Of a stretch of 50,764 nt of DNA, positions 23,818 through 34,923 are shown piece by piece. Origin of the DNA: Seison nebaliae. Taxonomy: Eukaryota; Rotifera; Pararotatoria; Seisonacea; Seisonidae. The stretch lies in assembly GCA_023231475.1 (NCBI GenBank), contig JALJEE010000580.1:1-50764 (forward strand), given 5' to 3'. The notes below the pieces were generated by a model. The model had not been told where the DNA came from and did no database searches. It was given only the letters and a program-made list of their open reading frames with translations. How positions within the stretch are numbered: position 1 is the first letter of the stretch; each line of letters opens with the position of its first letter. A program made the position numbers and the translations under genes.

Positions 23818-26122
23818 TATCGATACTATAATTTCTCACAACTCTACAATTATGTCAGAAGACCATGGTCTTCTGGAGTATAATAATTTCATATATTTTC
23901 CAATCATTAATAAAAGAAATGAATAGAAAGAGAGTAAAATAACATTACAAACAATTTTATTGAGATGATTTTATTATCGTCTACTGACGGAAATCTTCTA
24001 TTCGAATATATTCGGAAATTAAACAGATAGACCCTAAAACGATTTTTACTTCGATTGACAACTTCCTCTTTATTTAATACCTCAAATTTTGTTTACTGTA
24101 AGCCAAGGAAATAGTTAACTAACGGTTGGAAAATTTGTTTATTGTAGATAATTTTCTATTATAAAATTTCACCTGAAAAATTGTTTGAATAGTATTTAAT
24201 TGAAGTATAAAAATTCGTTTAGTAATTTGTTTGACTAAAATATGATGAATTTCTGGGAAGGACTGTTCTTTTAAGAGGAACATATTCCGCTCGGCACAAA
24301 AGACAATTATTTCGTTCAAATCACTTTTGTGACTATCTTATTACGGAAAGGTTAGTAACATGTTTATTCTCATTAAAAAGAAGAAGGTATCAATTATGAA
24401 TTAAGCTAAATATAAATTTCCCATGCTATATGATTGTGACAATATGATCATCATAAACAGCGAAATAATATAAAAGAATTATTGGAACAAGCACTTTCTT
24501 CTCGAAACTATATTTCTCTCATCAAACAGTTGTCATCTTATAATAAAAATCGTAGTTAAATTTACAAATTGTGACCAACGTTCGAACGAATGGTTGATGT
24601 CATGTCGTTTAATAATTATTCTTGCTAGATATATTATTATATCTTGAGCAGATGTATCAGATTTCCAAGTCGTTCTTGATGAACTGACTAGAATTGAAGT
24701 CCTTCAGGAATTGGAAAAGTATCATAATAAAAATTTTCATTTTAAAATGATATATTGAAACATCTTGTTAGTATTAATTTTCTTCTTATCTCATTTTTTT
24801 TATTAATTCTAATTATAATGTTCCTTTTAATTGAGTAAAAATTTACATCTTGTTAAATATAATTTTTTAATTTGGCTTTTAAAAGCCTCATTAATCATTT
24901 AAAATTTGTGACTCAATGGTTCTTCAAGAAATTTTCTCGACACATTTTACCTGGCATCTGATTGTTCAAATGAAATTGTACTAAAACTAATTCAATTTGT
25001 GATATTTGAACTAATTCTAAAGAATTGTGTTTCCCTTAGATTCGAAGTCGAGGATGAGAAAACGAATATATACCTTTGAATTAGATAAATTATTGATAAG
25101 TTATTGGAAAAAAAATATCCATGTATTAACTTTATGAATTTTTTCACCTTATTTTATGAAATTGTGTATATTGTGAATATTTTACATTAAAATATAATAC
25201 AAATATTTTCAGATTAAAATTTTACATATCATATTAATAACAGAAAAACAGATGCCAATACAAATTATTCTCGTAAAAATGATGTTATCGTCGAACACTG
25301 ATTCTTACGAAGAACATGTTTTGTTAAAAAAATCTTTAAGATCAACATATTATTTGGATTGTATATTTAAGATTGTCATTGTAAATTATGCTACAAAACA
25401 CCGATTCTAAAGGTGTCCTTCGTGATCTGAGATATATCCTGTCCTTTCTACTTCCATAAAGTCAATTGTGGCAACATCACTTTTTAAGATAAATCTAATA
25501 GGAAAAACAACACGACATACCACTCTAACAATATCAATAAACTACCAATTAATTCAATTATGTTTCAAACTGTCTTGAAATATCAAAATACAATTGAGAA
25601 ATAGAGCAAATCGATTAATTTTTAGAATTCCATTACAAAAGTGGTTGAAGTAGATAATAGAAGAGATCGGAATTCATAATAAAATAAGAAACTTCACATG
25701 AAATATATTACACTTTTTAACTAGTGTAATTCTTTACGTATAAGAATAATGGAATATATCAATTTCGACATATGAAATGCAAACAAATCGTTCACAAATA
25801 AAACGACCTTTGTTATATCATATAATTTATATGTTTAAAATACCATACGTAAGATGAAAGAATTCGCATAAAGTATTATTTCCTTCAATTTCGATCTCGT
25901 CACCGGTCATGCAATATTCATGTAGTTCATGTTTAATTATCCTTCGCCATTAATATTTAGCGGATCATTAACCAATACCATGCACATGCTACTAAAACCT
26001 TAGATTGAAAATGCTAATCGTATTAACCCAAGATCGTTAGGTGAAGCCATAACGGTAGATTCGTCACAAATTTTGGAACAATCTGGTAGTAGAATAAATT
26101 TCTGAAATCAATCACAATAAAT
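23818..26122. other. Gene-poor AT-rich sequence
   Basis: 2.3 kb with no supportable exon, RNA gene or repeat. The 24119-24319 minus frame has no family motif. Confidence 0.5.
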
Positions 26123-26355
26123 GGAGCGTGCGAAGCGTAGTGGTCTACGCACGTTCCATGCATTTATGCGAAACAATGCATTCGATACGAAATTATATTG
26201 GGATGTACGTAGCGCAGTGGTCTATGCACGTTCCCAACATCACAACGATTGAGACAGACGTCTCACGAAAGGTAGGGATCTCCTATCACTGACCGTAAGG
26301 AAGGAGATCACTCAAACAATATTCAATTGCCCGGATTGGGATTTCAAAAAAAAAA
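26123..26355 (+). mobile_element. Putative SINE with two tRNA-like/hairpin units and an A-tract
   Basis: Two related units lie 77 bases apart. Unit 1 (26123-26157) and unit 2 (26200-26235) share AGCGYAGTGGTCTAYGCACG and each can fold into a 35-36-nt hairpin. Each has a pol III A-box-like motif (AAGCGTAGTGG at 26133; TAGCGCAGTGG at 26210) and, 47 or 37 bases on, a B-box-like motif (ATTCGATAC at 26180; GATTGAGAC at 26247). A run of ten A at 26346-26355 may be its 3' tail. No target-site duplication is clear. A degenerate tRNA pair is the main alternative. Confidence 0.45.
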
Positions 26356-27480
26356 TGTAAACTTCAGGAAATCAAAGAAGAATATAAAAATTTTAATTAA
26401 CAACGTGACTTTTCAAAAGAACATCATTGGAAATTTTACTCTTCAAATATCCACTCCGATTTTATTCGGATATTGAACATTATTGCCCTATAGAACATTA
26501 TTGGTAACAGAAGAATAAATTGATTATAATAAACGTTACACTATACTCATATAATTAAACGAACATATATTATAAGGAATAATTCAATAATCGATCTAAT
26601 CTAGCACGAACTTCTACTATAAAATTAAGTAAATCTAATCAAAAAAACAACAGAGTACCAAAAAAAATATCGGAATGAGAAATTTAATCTAAAATAGGAA
26701 TGGGATTTATACGAGCATTAAAAATATTATTGTTCTTTGCACTAAAAATTGATATAGGTGGGGTTATTATGATTTCCGTTCCCATCATAATTCTCCTCAT
26801 ATATTTCAATACCCTATACTGACCAATAATCAATAACAACAAAAATAAAATAATGTTTGAAATGTTAACTTTTTATGGAAAATCAATAATAAATGACTAA
26901 TCGTCATAAGAGAATTTATATTATTAGTATAAGACTAATAGTAATAAAGAGTAGTTGAATATGATTGGAAAAGAACAATATATATTGACAGGATAATTAA
27001 GATAATATAACTGATGAATCAAATTCAATAAAAAAATTATTAATCTCTTCAATAAATAATTGTCGGTCTTCCAATTAGGTGAACAGATGAATAATCCTGA
27101 TTTATTACGCCCAATTCATTCATCAGTCAACTATCTTTTTTATTAAAGGACGGTAAGTGTGCATCAATTTATATTAATCTAATCGAAAAATATGGATTGT
27201 AGGTGAGTTACCAGTTGGTTATGAATTTTTTTCATCCAATATCTATTGCTTTCAATTAATTTCCCAATTTTTAAAATTGATCATTTTGCCTAATTTTTTT
27301 AAAATGACCTGAGAAGGATGATTTACAGATTTAAAGGAAAATTAGGTATGAATTTATGATATTTTAAAAAGCTGATTTTTGACATTTTTTGAGGAATAAA
27401 ATTCTGCTCTTGCTGATATGATAGATATGATTATGTGATATATATTCATCTCACTATGTCGTTCCGTTAATACGATGTTC
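26356..27480. other. Gene-poor AT-rich sequence
   Basis: 1.1 kb with no supportable feature. Confidence 0.5.
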
Positions 27481-27486
27481 TTTTTT

Positions 27487-27705
27487 TACTTCATTGACGC
27501 TTCGATTCTGTGAATATGCAAGAAGGATGGCGTGTTTTAGAAGAGGCAGGTCTTGATTGTTATTGCATAAATTTCATTAAACTTCTATCGACTAACGCCC
27601 AAGGTGCAGTCAGATGGAATTCTTGCTGTTCAAATTTGTTTCCTATTAACAAAGGTGTCAAGGATGCATTTTGGCTCGTTGGTTACAGGGACTCTTTCTA
27701 AATAT
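27487..27705 (+). mobile_element. LINE reverse-transcriptase relic
   Basis: A short piece of non-LTR reverse transcriptase. FIDAS (27490 on, first catalytic Asp region) is followed, after a frame change and loss of the AFD part, by VNMQEGWRVLEEAGLD, CINFIKLLSTNAQGAVRWN and FPINKGVKD. This is the usual RT order from domain 3 to domain 4 (normally GVRQG). The rest of the element is gone. Its sequence differs clearly from the RT at 47.8-48.7 kb, so at least two LINE lineages are or were present. Confidence 0.7.
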
Positions 27706-27720
27706 ATTAAAGTAAACGTC

Positions 27721-29103
27721 ATATCTTAAATATTCCTTACAATAAACTACAAAAAATCGATCAATTACCTACAATCAAAAATATGAGTGAAATTCTATCA
27801 TATTCCACGCTTAGAACTAAATGTATGAAGTTACTTAAATTATATTATCATTAAACATATTAACTCGCTAACAGTATTTTTATTATTACATTTTATTATT
27901 GTATATTGACCATTTTTAATTAAAAGGAAAATATTATGCAATTATTCCAAAACAAAAAATATTCAATTCAATCCTTTGACATCACACAAATTTTCACTGG
28001 TAAATAGGATTATTTTTAATTGTATACATACAAGAAATAGATATAAAAACAGCCAAAAAAATTAAGGATGGCAATGAATTAAACCGCTGTAGAAAATTGA
28101 AGTTGTTCTATTTAATCCGGTTTATGGATATAATAAAAAATAATCGATTCATCATAATTATAGTACAATTTATCTATATCTAGTGGGAAGGACAACCGGG
28201 ACGAGAACGGTATACAAATAAGTAATACTTATTAAGAATTTCTTTATAAAAAATAATTCACTTATCTGTATTACGAATAGTAAATGGTAATTGTGATGAA
28301 CAGTAATTTGTTAGGTCATCGAGAAGAATAAAAAAGAGGAGAATGAATTGAAAATGATAATTTAATATTCTTTTCTTCTCATTTGTTGCAATATTAGTGA
28401 TTAATTATTATGAATGTTCCCATAATGAGCATGGTATGAGGGGAAATTTTTTTGGTTTAGCGTGGTACGTATAATTTATAAGTTACTGCGCTGAAATATC
28501 AGTAACGAGAACGGATGGCGATTTGCTTTCATTCCATTTATTTGTCCATCATTCAAATTTTTATTTAGGATTTATCCATTCGTATGATTTCTACAATATT
28601 CTCTGTATTTCTTTTTTATTAGCTAATTATATTATTTTACCTTACAATTTTGTTAGTTAAAATTCTATTCTTCAAACATGGAAACATTGGAAGATGTCAC
28701 TTATTTCGTTTGAAGAGCATTAACTTTCTGACTAATTTACCAGAATTCCTCTTGAAAAAAGGATTACCTTATTGCGTGAGATTTCCACATACGTATTAAT
28801 ATTCGCTGACTCAAACAGGAAACTTTCAAATGTATCAGAGGTAAACAAAAATTTTTCTCTTCTAATTCCTTTTGAACGATCTATAAAATATGATATGTAA
28901 ATATTATTAAGACGAAATGTCCATACCATTTGGATTAGTTAATGTTGTTCAATGATTTTTATTTGTTTCTCGGATGAGAAATTATAGAATTTTCATTCAA
29001 TGATCTCTAGTTTCTCTAGAAGGAAAAAATGGACAAAAAATGGACATAAAACACATTTATTTTAGAGGAAAAGATAATTTGTCTAAAAATTAGAATTGAC
29101 TAT
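27721..29103. other. Gene-poor AT-rich sequence
   Basis: 1.4 kb downstream of PDHA1. No supportable exon seen; the 28732-28929 minus frame has no family motif. Confidence 0.5.
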
Positions 29104-30412
29104 TTAAACTGATCTGCAATTTCGTACATAAAAATTTTTGGGTATAGTTTTGTAAACGTTGTCGAATAATTCTTCCACTGCCGGTTCTGATTCTTTTCGG
29201 ACGAATTGTTCTGCTTCCAACATCTCCTCCTTCACCTTCTTTTCTATTTGACGCAATTCATCACCAGTTGCTAATTCGTTTGAGAGAATCTTCTCTTTGA
29301 AAGATACGATTGGATCTCTTGTCCGTCGGACTTCTTGTACTTCCTCTCTCGTTCGATATGAGTTGCCTGGATCACTCATCGAATGTCCCATATATCGATA
29401 GGTAGACATTTCCATTATAATTGGTCCTCGGCCACTTAGACACCATTCTCTAGCAAATTTTGTTGCTGAGCGAACAGCCATCACATCCATTCCATCTACC
29501 AATATACCTGGAATATAATCTCCTCTCGTATAATAGTTAGTGGAAGCGGATGCTCGATCAACTGATGTTCCCATTCCATATCCATTATTCTCACAAATGA
29601 AAATCACAGGTAAATTCCACAATTTTGCCATATTAAACGTTTCAAACACTTGTCCCTGATTAGCAGCGCCATCACCATAAAGTGAGATGCAAACATTATC
29701 CTCATTTCGATATTTGTGAGCCAAGGCAATACCTGCACCTAATGGCACTTGAGCACCTACTATGCCATTTCCACCATAAAAATTCTTCGTATACATATGC
29801 ATAGAACCGCCTTTCCCTCCTGATATTCCACATTTCTTTCCCAGCAATTCACCTAACACTTGAACTGGAGTACCGCCCATCACATACGTCCAACCATGAC
29901 AACGATACGCTGTTACTACGGAATCGTTATTCAATGCCGATTTGATACCAACACATACTGCTTCCTTTAATTGATAATGATATTTGAATAAAATAAAATA
30001 TTAAAATGAACTTGTCCTGAATAGATGTGACAGAATCCACGGACTAATGCTTCTTTATATAATGAGATTGCTGTACTTTCTAATCGTCGCACCGTCACCA
30101 TATCTGTGTACCATTTGAGAGCATCATCTCTTGTACATGTACCTTCTACTTTGGGTCCTTCATCTTCAGATAATAAATGTTTTTTCACTGGCTAATCGAC
30201 CAACTTACACGAAAGAAACATAAAGAAAATGTCAACTTTAAATTCACATTTCATTTCCGTCATCAAATTCATCCGACTCCCATATTGCAAAGGAACAAAA
30301 CATTTTTTCTGTAAATTATTATTGATGAATATATATTCATTTTATAAATTACAGAATGAGAATAAATTCTAACTATCAATTGCTTATGAAAGGAACGTGT
30401 TATTGCCAACAT
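29104..30412 (-). CDS. PDHA1: Pyruvate dehydrogenase E1 component subunit alpha, mitochondrial
   Basis: Exons (minus) 30353-30412, 30237-30308, 30012-30191 and 29104-29964 give 390 residues, the same as human. E1 alpha, with E1 beta, decarboxylates pyruvate with thiamine diphosphate (TPP) in the mitochondrial matrix. Exon 1 codes the basic presequence [20 protein letters not shown]. The TPP motif [20 protein letters not shown] is intact, as are [10 protein letters not shown] and [14 protein letters not shown]. The regulatory loop reads [20 protein letters not shown]: both serines that PDH kinase phosphorylates in mammals are kept, but the first His of YHGHS is Met. Introns are 44-47 nt. The gene is divergent from IAH1, with 274 bases between start codons. 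Confidence 0.96.
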
Positions 30413-30686
30413 GTCTCACGGAGTGACTTACTCAAATGCAATCCTTATCTTCTGGATAAGAATTATATAAGAAATGAGTTAATTTCTCTTCGAATGAGAT
30501 ACCAAATTAAAAGAAATATTCCTGAAAAGTAATCTTAAAAAATTTTAATTTTTTAATTTTTCTTTGGTCGCCATCAAATATTTCGCTTTCATCGTATTAA
30601 TTTCCATATATATTTGTTCGGTTGACTGCAAATAAATTTTCAAAGTTTTTTCTAAAGAAGAAGACATAAATCAAGGACATCATTCA
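30413..30686. promoter_or_regulatory. Shared divergent promoter of PDHA1 and IAH1
   Basis: 274 bases separate the two start codons, so both promoters and 5' leaders must fit here. No core element stands out. Confidence 0.5.
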
Positions 30687-31397
30687 ATGAATAATTATCC
30701 ACAATTTGTTTGTTTTGGAGATTCTATTACAGAACGCGGCGAGACTCCTGACGGATGGGTAACATTATTACGATCTCATTTGGTCAGACGATGTGACGTA
30801 ATAAATAGAGGTATGAGTGGATTTAATTCGAAATTTCTCAAAGAAGAAGTTATTGATAAGATTGTTGATAAACCATTAAATTATGTCGCGACTTTACTCA
30901 TCGGTAGTAATGATATTTGTGCCGGTGGTGAGCGATATGTTTCACTAAAAGATTATGAAGAATATTTGAGATGTATTTTAAAACGTCTCTCAGAAACATT
31001 TGAACATGTCATTGTAATGACAATTCCGAGATATTTCAATCCCGATTGGGAAGCATATTTGAAAAAAGAAGGATTACCAGTACTCGATCCACCTCGTTCA
31101 TTGGAAATGGCTATGAAATATAACACGTCACTAAAAGAGATTATCCGTTTGGCCAATGAAGAAAATAAGAATAGTATTGTGACGGTGGATTTGTTTGAAG
31201 AGATGGGTAAATGCAATTGGCGAGAATTATTATGTGATGGTTTACATTTATCTCCACCAGGACAACAATTTGTAGCACAACAAATTCGTAAGGTAATTAA
31301 AGATCACTCGTTTGATATGGTCATTCCTCAATGGAAAGAAATCGCCGATAGAAACAAAGCACAAGAAATGCAAAATAATTTAAAAACAATTATTTAA
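30687..31397 (+). CDS. IAH1: Isoamyl acetate-hydrolysing esterase 1 homologue (SGNH hydrolase)
   Basis: An intronless frame of 236 residues. It belongs to the SGNH/GDSL esterase fold and cleaves small esters in yeast; the animal substrate is not settled. Catalytic blocks are complete: FGDSIT with nucleophile Ser13, Gly45 in RGMSGF, Asn75 in GSND, and Asp184/His187 in DGLHLSP. The ending IPQWKEIAD matches the family's PYWRDV segment. Length fits the family (about 240). It converges on TEX9 with 203 bases between stops. Confidence 0.94.
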   Translation: MNNYPQFVCFGDSITERGETPDGWVTLLRSHLVRRCDVINRGMSGFNSKFLKEEVIDKIVDKPLNYVATLLIGSNDICAGGERYVSLKDYEEYLRCILKRLSETFEHVIVMTIPRYFNPDWEAYLKKEGLPVLDPPRSLEMAMKYNTSLKEIIRLANEENKNSIVTVDLFEEMGKCNWRELLCDGLHLSPPGQQFVAQQIRKVIKDHSFDMVIPQWKEIADRNKAQEMQNNLKTII

Positions 31398-31600
31398 TAG
31401 AAATTTCATTATTTAATTTTATTTCTGATAAATATAAGATCAACAACGAACAGTCATAATTATTTTAAATATTAATATTTATTTCTCTCCTAGAGAAAAA
31501 TTTAGGAAAAAAAAGAACTCGCACACAATTGGCGAAACATTAAACAATTATTTTACAAGTATAATTTGATTCAATTTATGATTCAATCTGTTCAATTTTG

Positions 31601-33046
31601 TTATCGGCTAATATTCCATTCTAAAGTCTTAAGAAATTCATCTTCGGTAAATTGAATAACTTTCGATGTTTCCAATAACATCTTGAAAAAGAGTTGAAAT
31701 AAAAATAGAGAGAAGAATTGGGGGAAATTATAACTTTTTGTCTATTCAAAATATCGATCAGTTTCTGTTGCTTTTTAAATATTTGAAGTAATTCATTCTT
31801 CTTATTTTCCAATTTGAGATTTTGCTGTTTTAGTTCACTAATTTGATTTCGATCTTCATTCATTGTATCATGTTTATCATTTGAATTCATCTTTATCCTT
31901 TCTTTACATCTGAAATCGATAAGTTATCGGGAAATATAATTATTCTTCTAAAAAATCTAATAACTTTGCAAGTTCCTCCAAAGTTCTCTTCAATCGAATC
32001 TCTGTTGATCCACTATCTTGTTCCTTCTTCCTTTGGTCTTTCTTCAAGTTTTCTAAATCCTTTAATTCAACCATATAGTTTAAATGAAAAAAAAATTTCT
32101 GTTAACCTTTTTCAAAATATTAAATTTGATTTCTAATTCTTTCTCAGAATTTTGATAATTTTGGTTAATTTTAGTTAGTCGCTCTATTTCAATCGTTTTT
32201 ACTTTCAATTTCTGCTCAAATTTATCTTTATCCGATTTCAATTCTTTTATGATGGCTGCACTTTTCGCAGTGTTCTCATGAGTTTGAAGTGAAGTTGAAC
32301 GAATCTTATTGAGTTCATTGCGTAGAACTAGAATTTTCGCTTTCAGAAATCTTATTTGACTTTCTAAAGATTTTGAAGAATAGAATGTGAAAAAGTATTT
32401 GTAGATCAAACCAGTTCCCATATTCGTGGCAGTTGGAGGAAGAATATCTTCATCAAAAATATCATTGTCGTTAATTGATTGAGATCTGTTATTTTTGATT
32501 CGATTGGATGATGTTGGTGGGTGGCCATTCCTCAAGGAATTAGGTCTTGATGATTTACTTTTCGATACTGCAGGTTTCTCCATCGTCCCAGTATCTAATG
32601 ATAATAAGTCCATCATTTTAGTTGTATATGAATTATCATAATTTATTTCACTATTCCTTCAAAAATTTTCATATTTAATTCAGTTAAGTAATAGAAGAAC
32701 TTTCCGACAGATTCTTTTAAGAAACTATAAAATAATTTATATAATATAACAAAATAATAAAACATCTAACTGTTCATCAAACAATTTATTATCCACCAAT
32801 AGCGCCTCTTGTTTTTTCTAAAATTAATTTTTTCAAATAAAATATCAAAAATTTGGAAATAATTTTTCTAACTAGCATATCATCCGTTTCCTGGATAATA
32901 TTCGCCGTCTTTTTTTCAAGATCGTCATTTAGTTTCCTTTAATTTAATTCCAATTTTACGTTAATTAAAACTTAAATTTAATTTCAAAACCGATATGCTT
33001 CCTCGCGCTCTTCTAACGTCATCTCATCACTGCCCATTTTCGACAT
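31601..33046 (-). CDS. TEX9: Testis-expressed protein 9-like coiled-coil protein
   Basis: Nine exons (minus): 32991-33046, 32873-32936, 32771-32817, 32701-32724, 32412-32656, 32107-32363, 31965-32059, 31735-31909 and 31601-31681, giving 347 residues (human TEX9 is about 390). The N-terminal EEREEAYRKLNDDLEKKTAN, the central GTESQIRFLKAKI, GSTEIRLKRTLEEL, and the tail LKLENKKNELL, KKQQKLIDILNRQK, QFTEDEFLKTLEW all follow human TEX9 in order. TEX9 is a centriolar-satellite/testis coiled-coil protein of poorly known function. Exons of 24 and 47 nt and an in-frame 48-nt intron (32364-32411) make it easy to mis-annotate; without splicing, the frame looks like two unrelated short proteins. Confidence 0.92.
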
Positions 33047-33875
33047 TTCATATTGCTAATTTTCACCATGACAACGATTAAGATAATCTCTTCGCTTACC
33101 GATTAATCAAATGTCATAAATTAATCATATTTAAATTTTTAGTTTTTCCAACATATTTTATCATTTTACTTGATAAACAAAAGATTGCTAAATTAAAGTG
33201 TAGCAGTTAGTTCGAGAGATAAACGAAATGATTAAAAAGTTCTTCAAATCGAAATCCTGTTTCCCATATTTTTTTCTCTTTAAATGGTTTTTCTCTATTT
33301 AGTACGAAAGCACTTATTTTAAACTGACAGAATTATAACAAGAGAACCTAAATTTTTCTTACAATCAAAAATTCCAAGAATCGACTGTGATTCCGGTAAA
33401 ATTCTCTTTGGTGTGTAATGAGACATATTTTTTTTCTCTTGGAAATTAGCATGCATACTAAAACCACGATTTTAAACACCGTAGTTTTTTCAGAATTTTA
33501 ATTATCAATTTTTTCTTGAGATATTTAAAAATAAAATCTGTAAAATACTGTCTATACGAAGTGAACGAAGTGGCAAGTAATATTATGCTTGAGAATATAT
33601 TTCATAAAGTTATGTAAACTTTTGAGTTAAGATATCAAAGTTGCAATCCATAAATGGATTAAGTATCATAATTTACTTTCGTAGGAAAAATTAACACAAT
33701 CAGTTCGTTATACAATCATCTGATATTGTCCAAAACGAGTTTTATTTTCCATGACATATAAACAATGTAAAGCTAAGATTTACAAATATTCGTGTCTTAA
33801 TTTTTTGTTAGGAATAATGTTAGAATAACATAATTTGTAACTATTATTTTCTGTTTTATAAATTATTATATTATA
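33047..33875. promoter_or_regulatory. Divergent spacer between TEX9 and DDRGK1
   Basis: 829 AT-rich bases between the two start codons. No exon or RNA gene recognised. Confidence 0.5.
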
Positions 33876-34685
33876 ATGGATATAATTTTGATAATATTGG
33901 TTCTTCTTTGTTTGGTTCCAGTCGGTTATATTATTTACTTCTCATATTATTCGAAAGATCGAGAATTGGAAGCAGTAATTCGTGAACGATTAAGAAATAA
34001 AAATCCACCGAAAGAAAATGTCAGTGAGGACGAAAATGAAAAAAAGGAAACGGAAAATGACATGGTGGGAGAAGGGAAGAAGATAGGAGCAAAGAAACGA
34101 AGGAAAATTGTGGAGAAAGAGATGCGTCGAGAAGAGCGAGAGAGAGAGCAACGTGAACGTGGAGAAAAGAAGAAGAAAGAAGCAGAAAAGAGGAAACAAG
34201 AAGAAGATGAGAGAATTAAGAAGGAATCATTGGCGAAAGAGAAAGAAGAGAAGTTGAAGAAAGAGCGTGAAGAAGAGCAGAAAGCAGAAGAATTAGAATA
34301 TCTCAAGTGGAAATCATCGCTAAATGTAGTGGAGGAAGGTGACGATAATGAAGTATTATCTGATCTCGATACCAAATCAACAATGTATCAACAATTCAAA
34401 AATTTCGTTATTGAAAATAAAATTGTCCGAATTGATGAAATTGCATCTATATTCGGAATGAAGACACATCGAGTTCGAGATGTTATTCAATTAATGGAAT
34501 CGACGAAAGACTTGACAGGATTCTTCGATGACAGAGGCAAATACATTAGTTTGGAGAAAGACAATATTGATTCGATTCTCCATTTCATTAATCGTCGCGG
34601 ACGGTTATCCATTAATGATCTAGCAGAGAAATCGTCAGAAATTATTCAAGTGCCACAACAAACTTTAAATGTCTCTATTGAATAA
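33876..34685 (+). CDS. DDRGK1: DDRGK domain-containing protein 1 (UFBP1)
   Basis: An intronless frame of 269 residues. DDRGK1 is an ER-membrane adaptor of the UFL1 ligase for UFMylation of ribosomes and other ER substrates. It has an N-terminal membrane anchor (residues about 3-23, IILIILVLLCLVPVGYIIYF) and then a long Lys/Glu/Arg-rich helix (about 35-145). The winged-helix region (about 165-265) carries TMYQQFKNFVIENKIVRIDE, then GFFDDRGKYISLEK, which holds the name-giving DDRGK residues, then INRRGRLSINDLA. The membrane segment here is real, unlike those made by retained introns in nearby genes. The family usually runs near 300 residues. Confidence 0.95.
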   Translation: MDIILIILVLLCLVPVGYIIYFSYYSKDRELEAVIRERLRNKNPPKENVSEDENEKKETENDMVGEGKKIGAKKRRKIVEKEMRREEREREQRERGEKKKKEAEKRKQEEDERIKKESLAKEKEEKLKKEREEEQKAEELEYLKWKSSLNVVEEGDDNEVLSDLDTKSTMYQQFKNFVIENKIVRIDEIASIFGMKTHRVRDVIQLMESTKDLTGFFDDRGKYISLEKDNIDSILHFINRRGRLSINDLAEKSSEIIQVPQQTLNVSIE

Positions 34686-34923
34686 TTTTAATATTTAAAC
34701 ATTATACGTATATATATAATCATAAAATTTATCGGTTGTCGTTTCATTTTAACTTCAATCCTAAAATTACTCAAATCATTCTAAAATGCCCGTTTCCAAA
34801 AACAAATAAAAATTATTGAAATCTTTATTTTTTATAATTTCAATATTGTTAGATAAACTGTTGATTAGAATGAGAAAGCATTAGAAAATTTAATATGAAT
34901 TTATTCGTGTGAATGTCATAGTG

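Noticed and set aside
26123-26260. Functional tRNA genes
   Set aside because: A- and B-box-like motifs are present, but I could not fold a cloverleaf with an acceptor stem and anticodon arm.
29104-31397. PDHA1 and IAH1 as a metabolic operon
   Set aside because: They are on opposite strands with separate starts; only the promoter region is shared.
32080-32616. A separate 178-residue protein and a short coiled-coil protein at 31621-31890
   Set aside because: Both are pieces of TEX9 and join with seven further exons in frame.
33947-34375. Ser/Phe-rich 142-residue antisense frame
   Set aside because: It is the mirror of the Lys/Glu-rich helix of DDRGK1.
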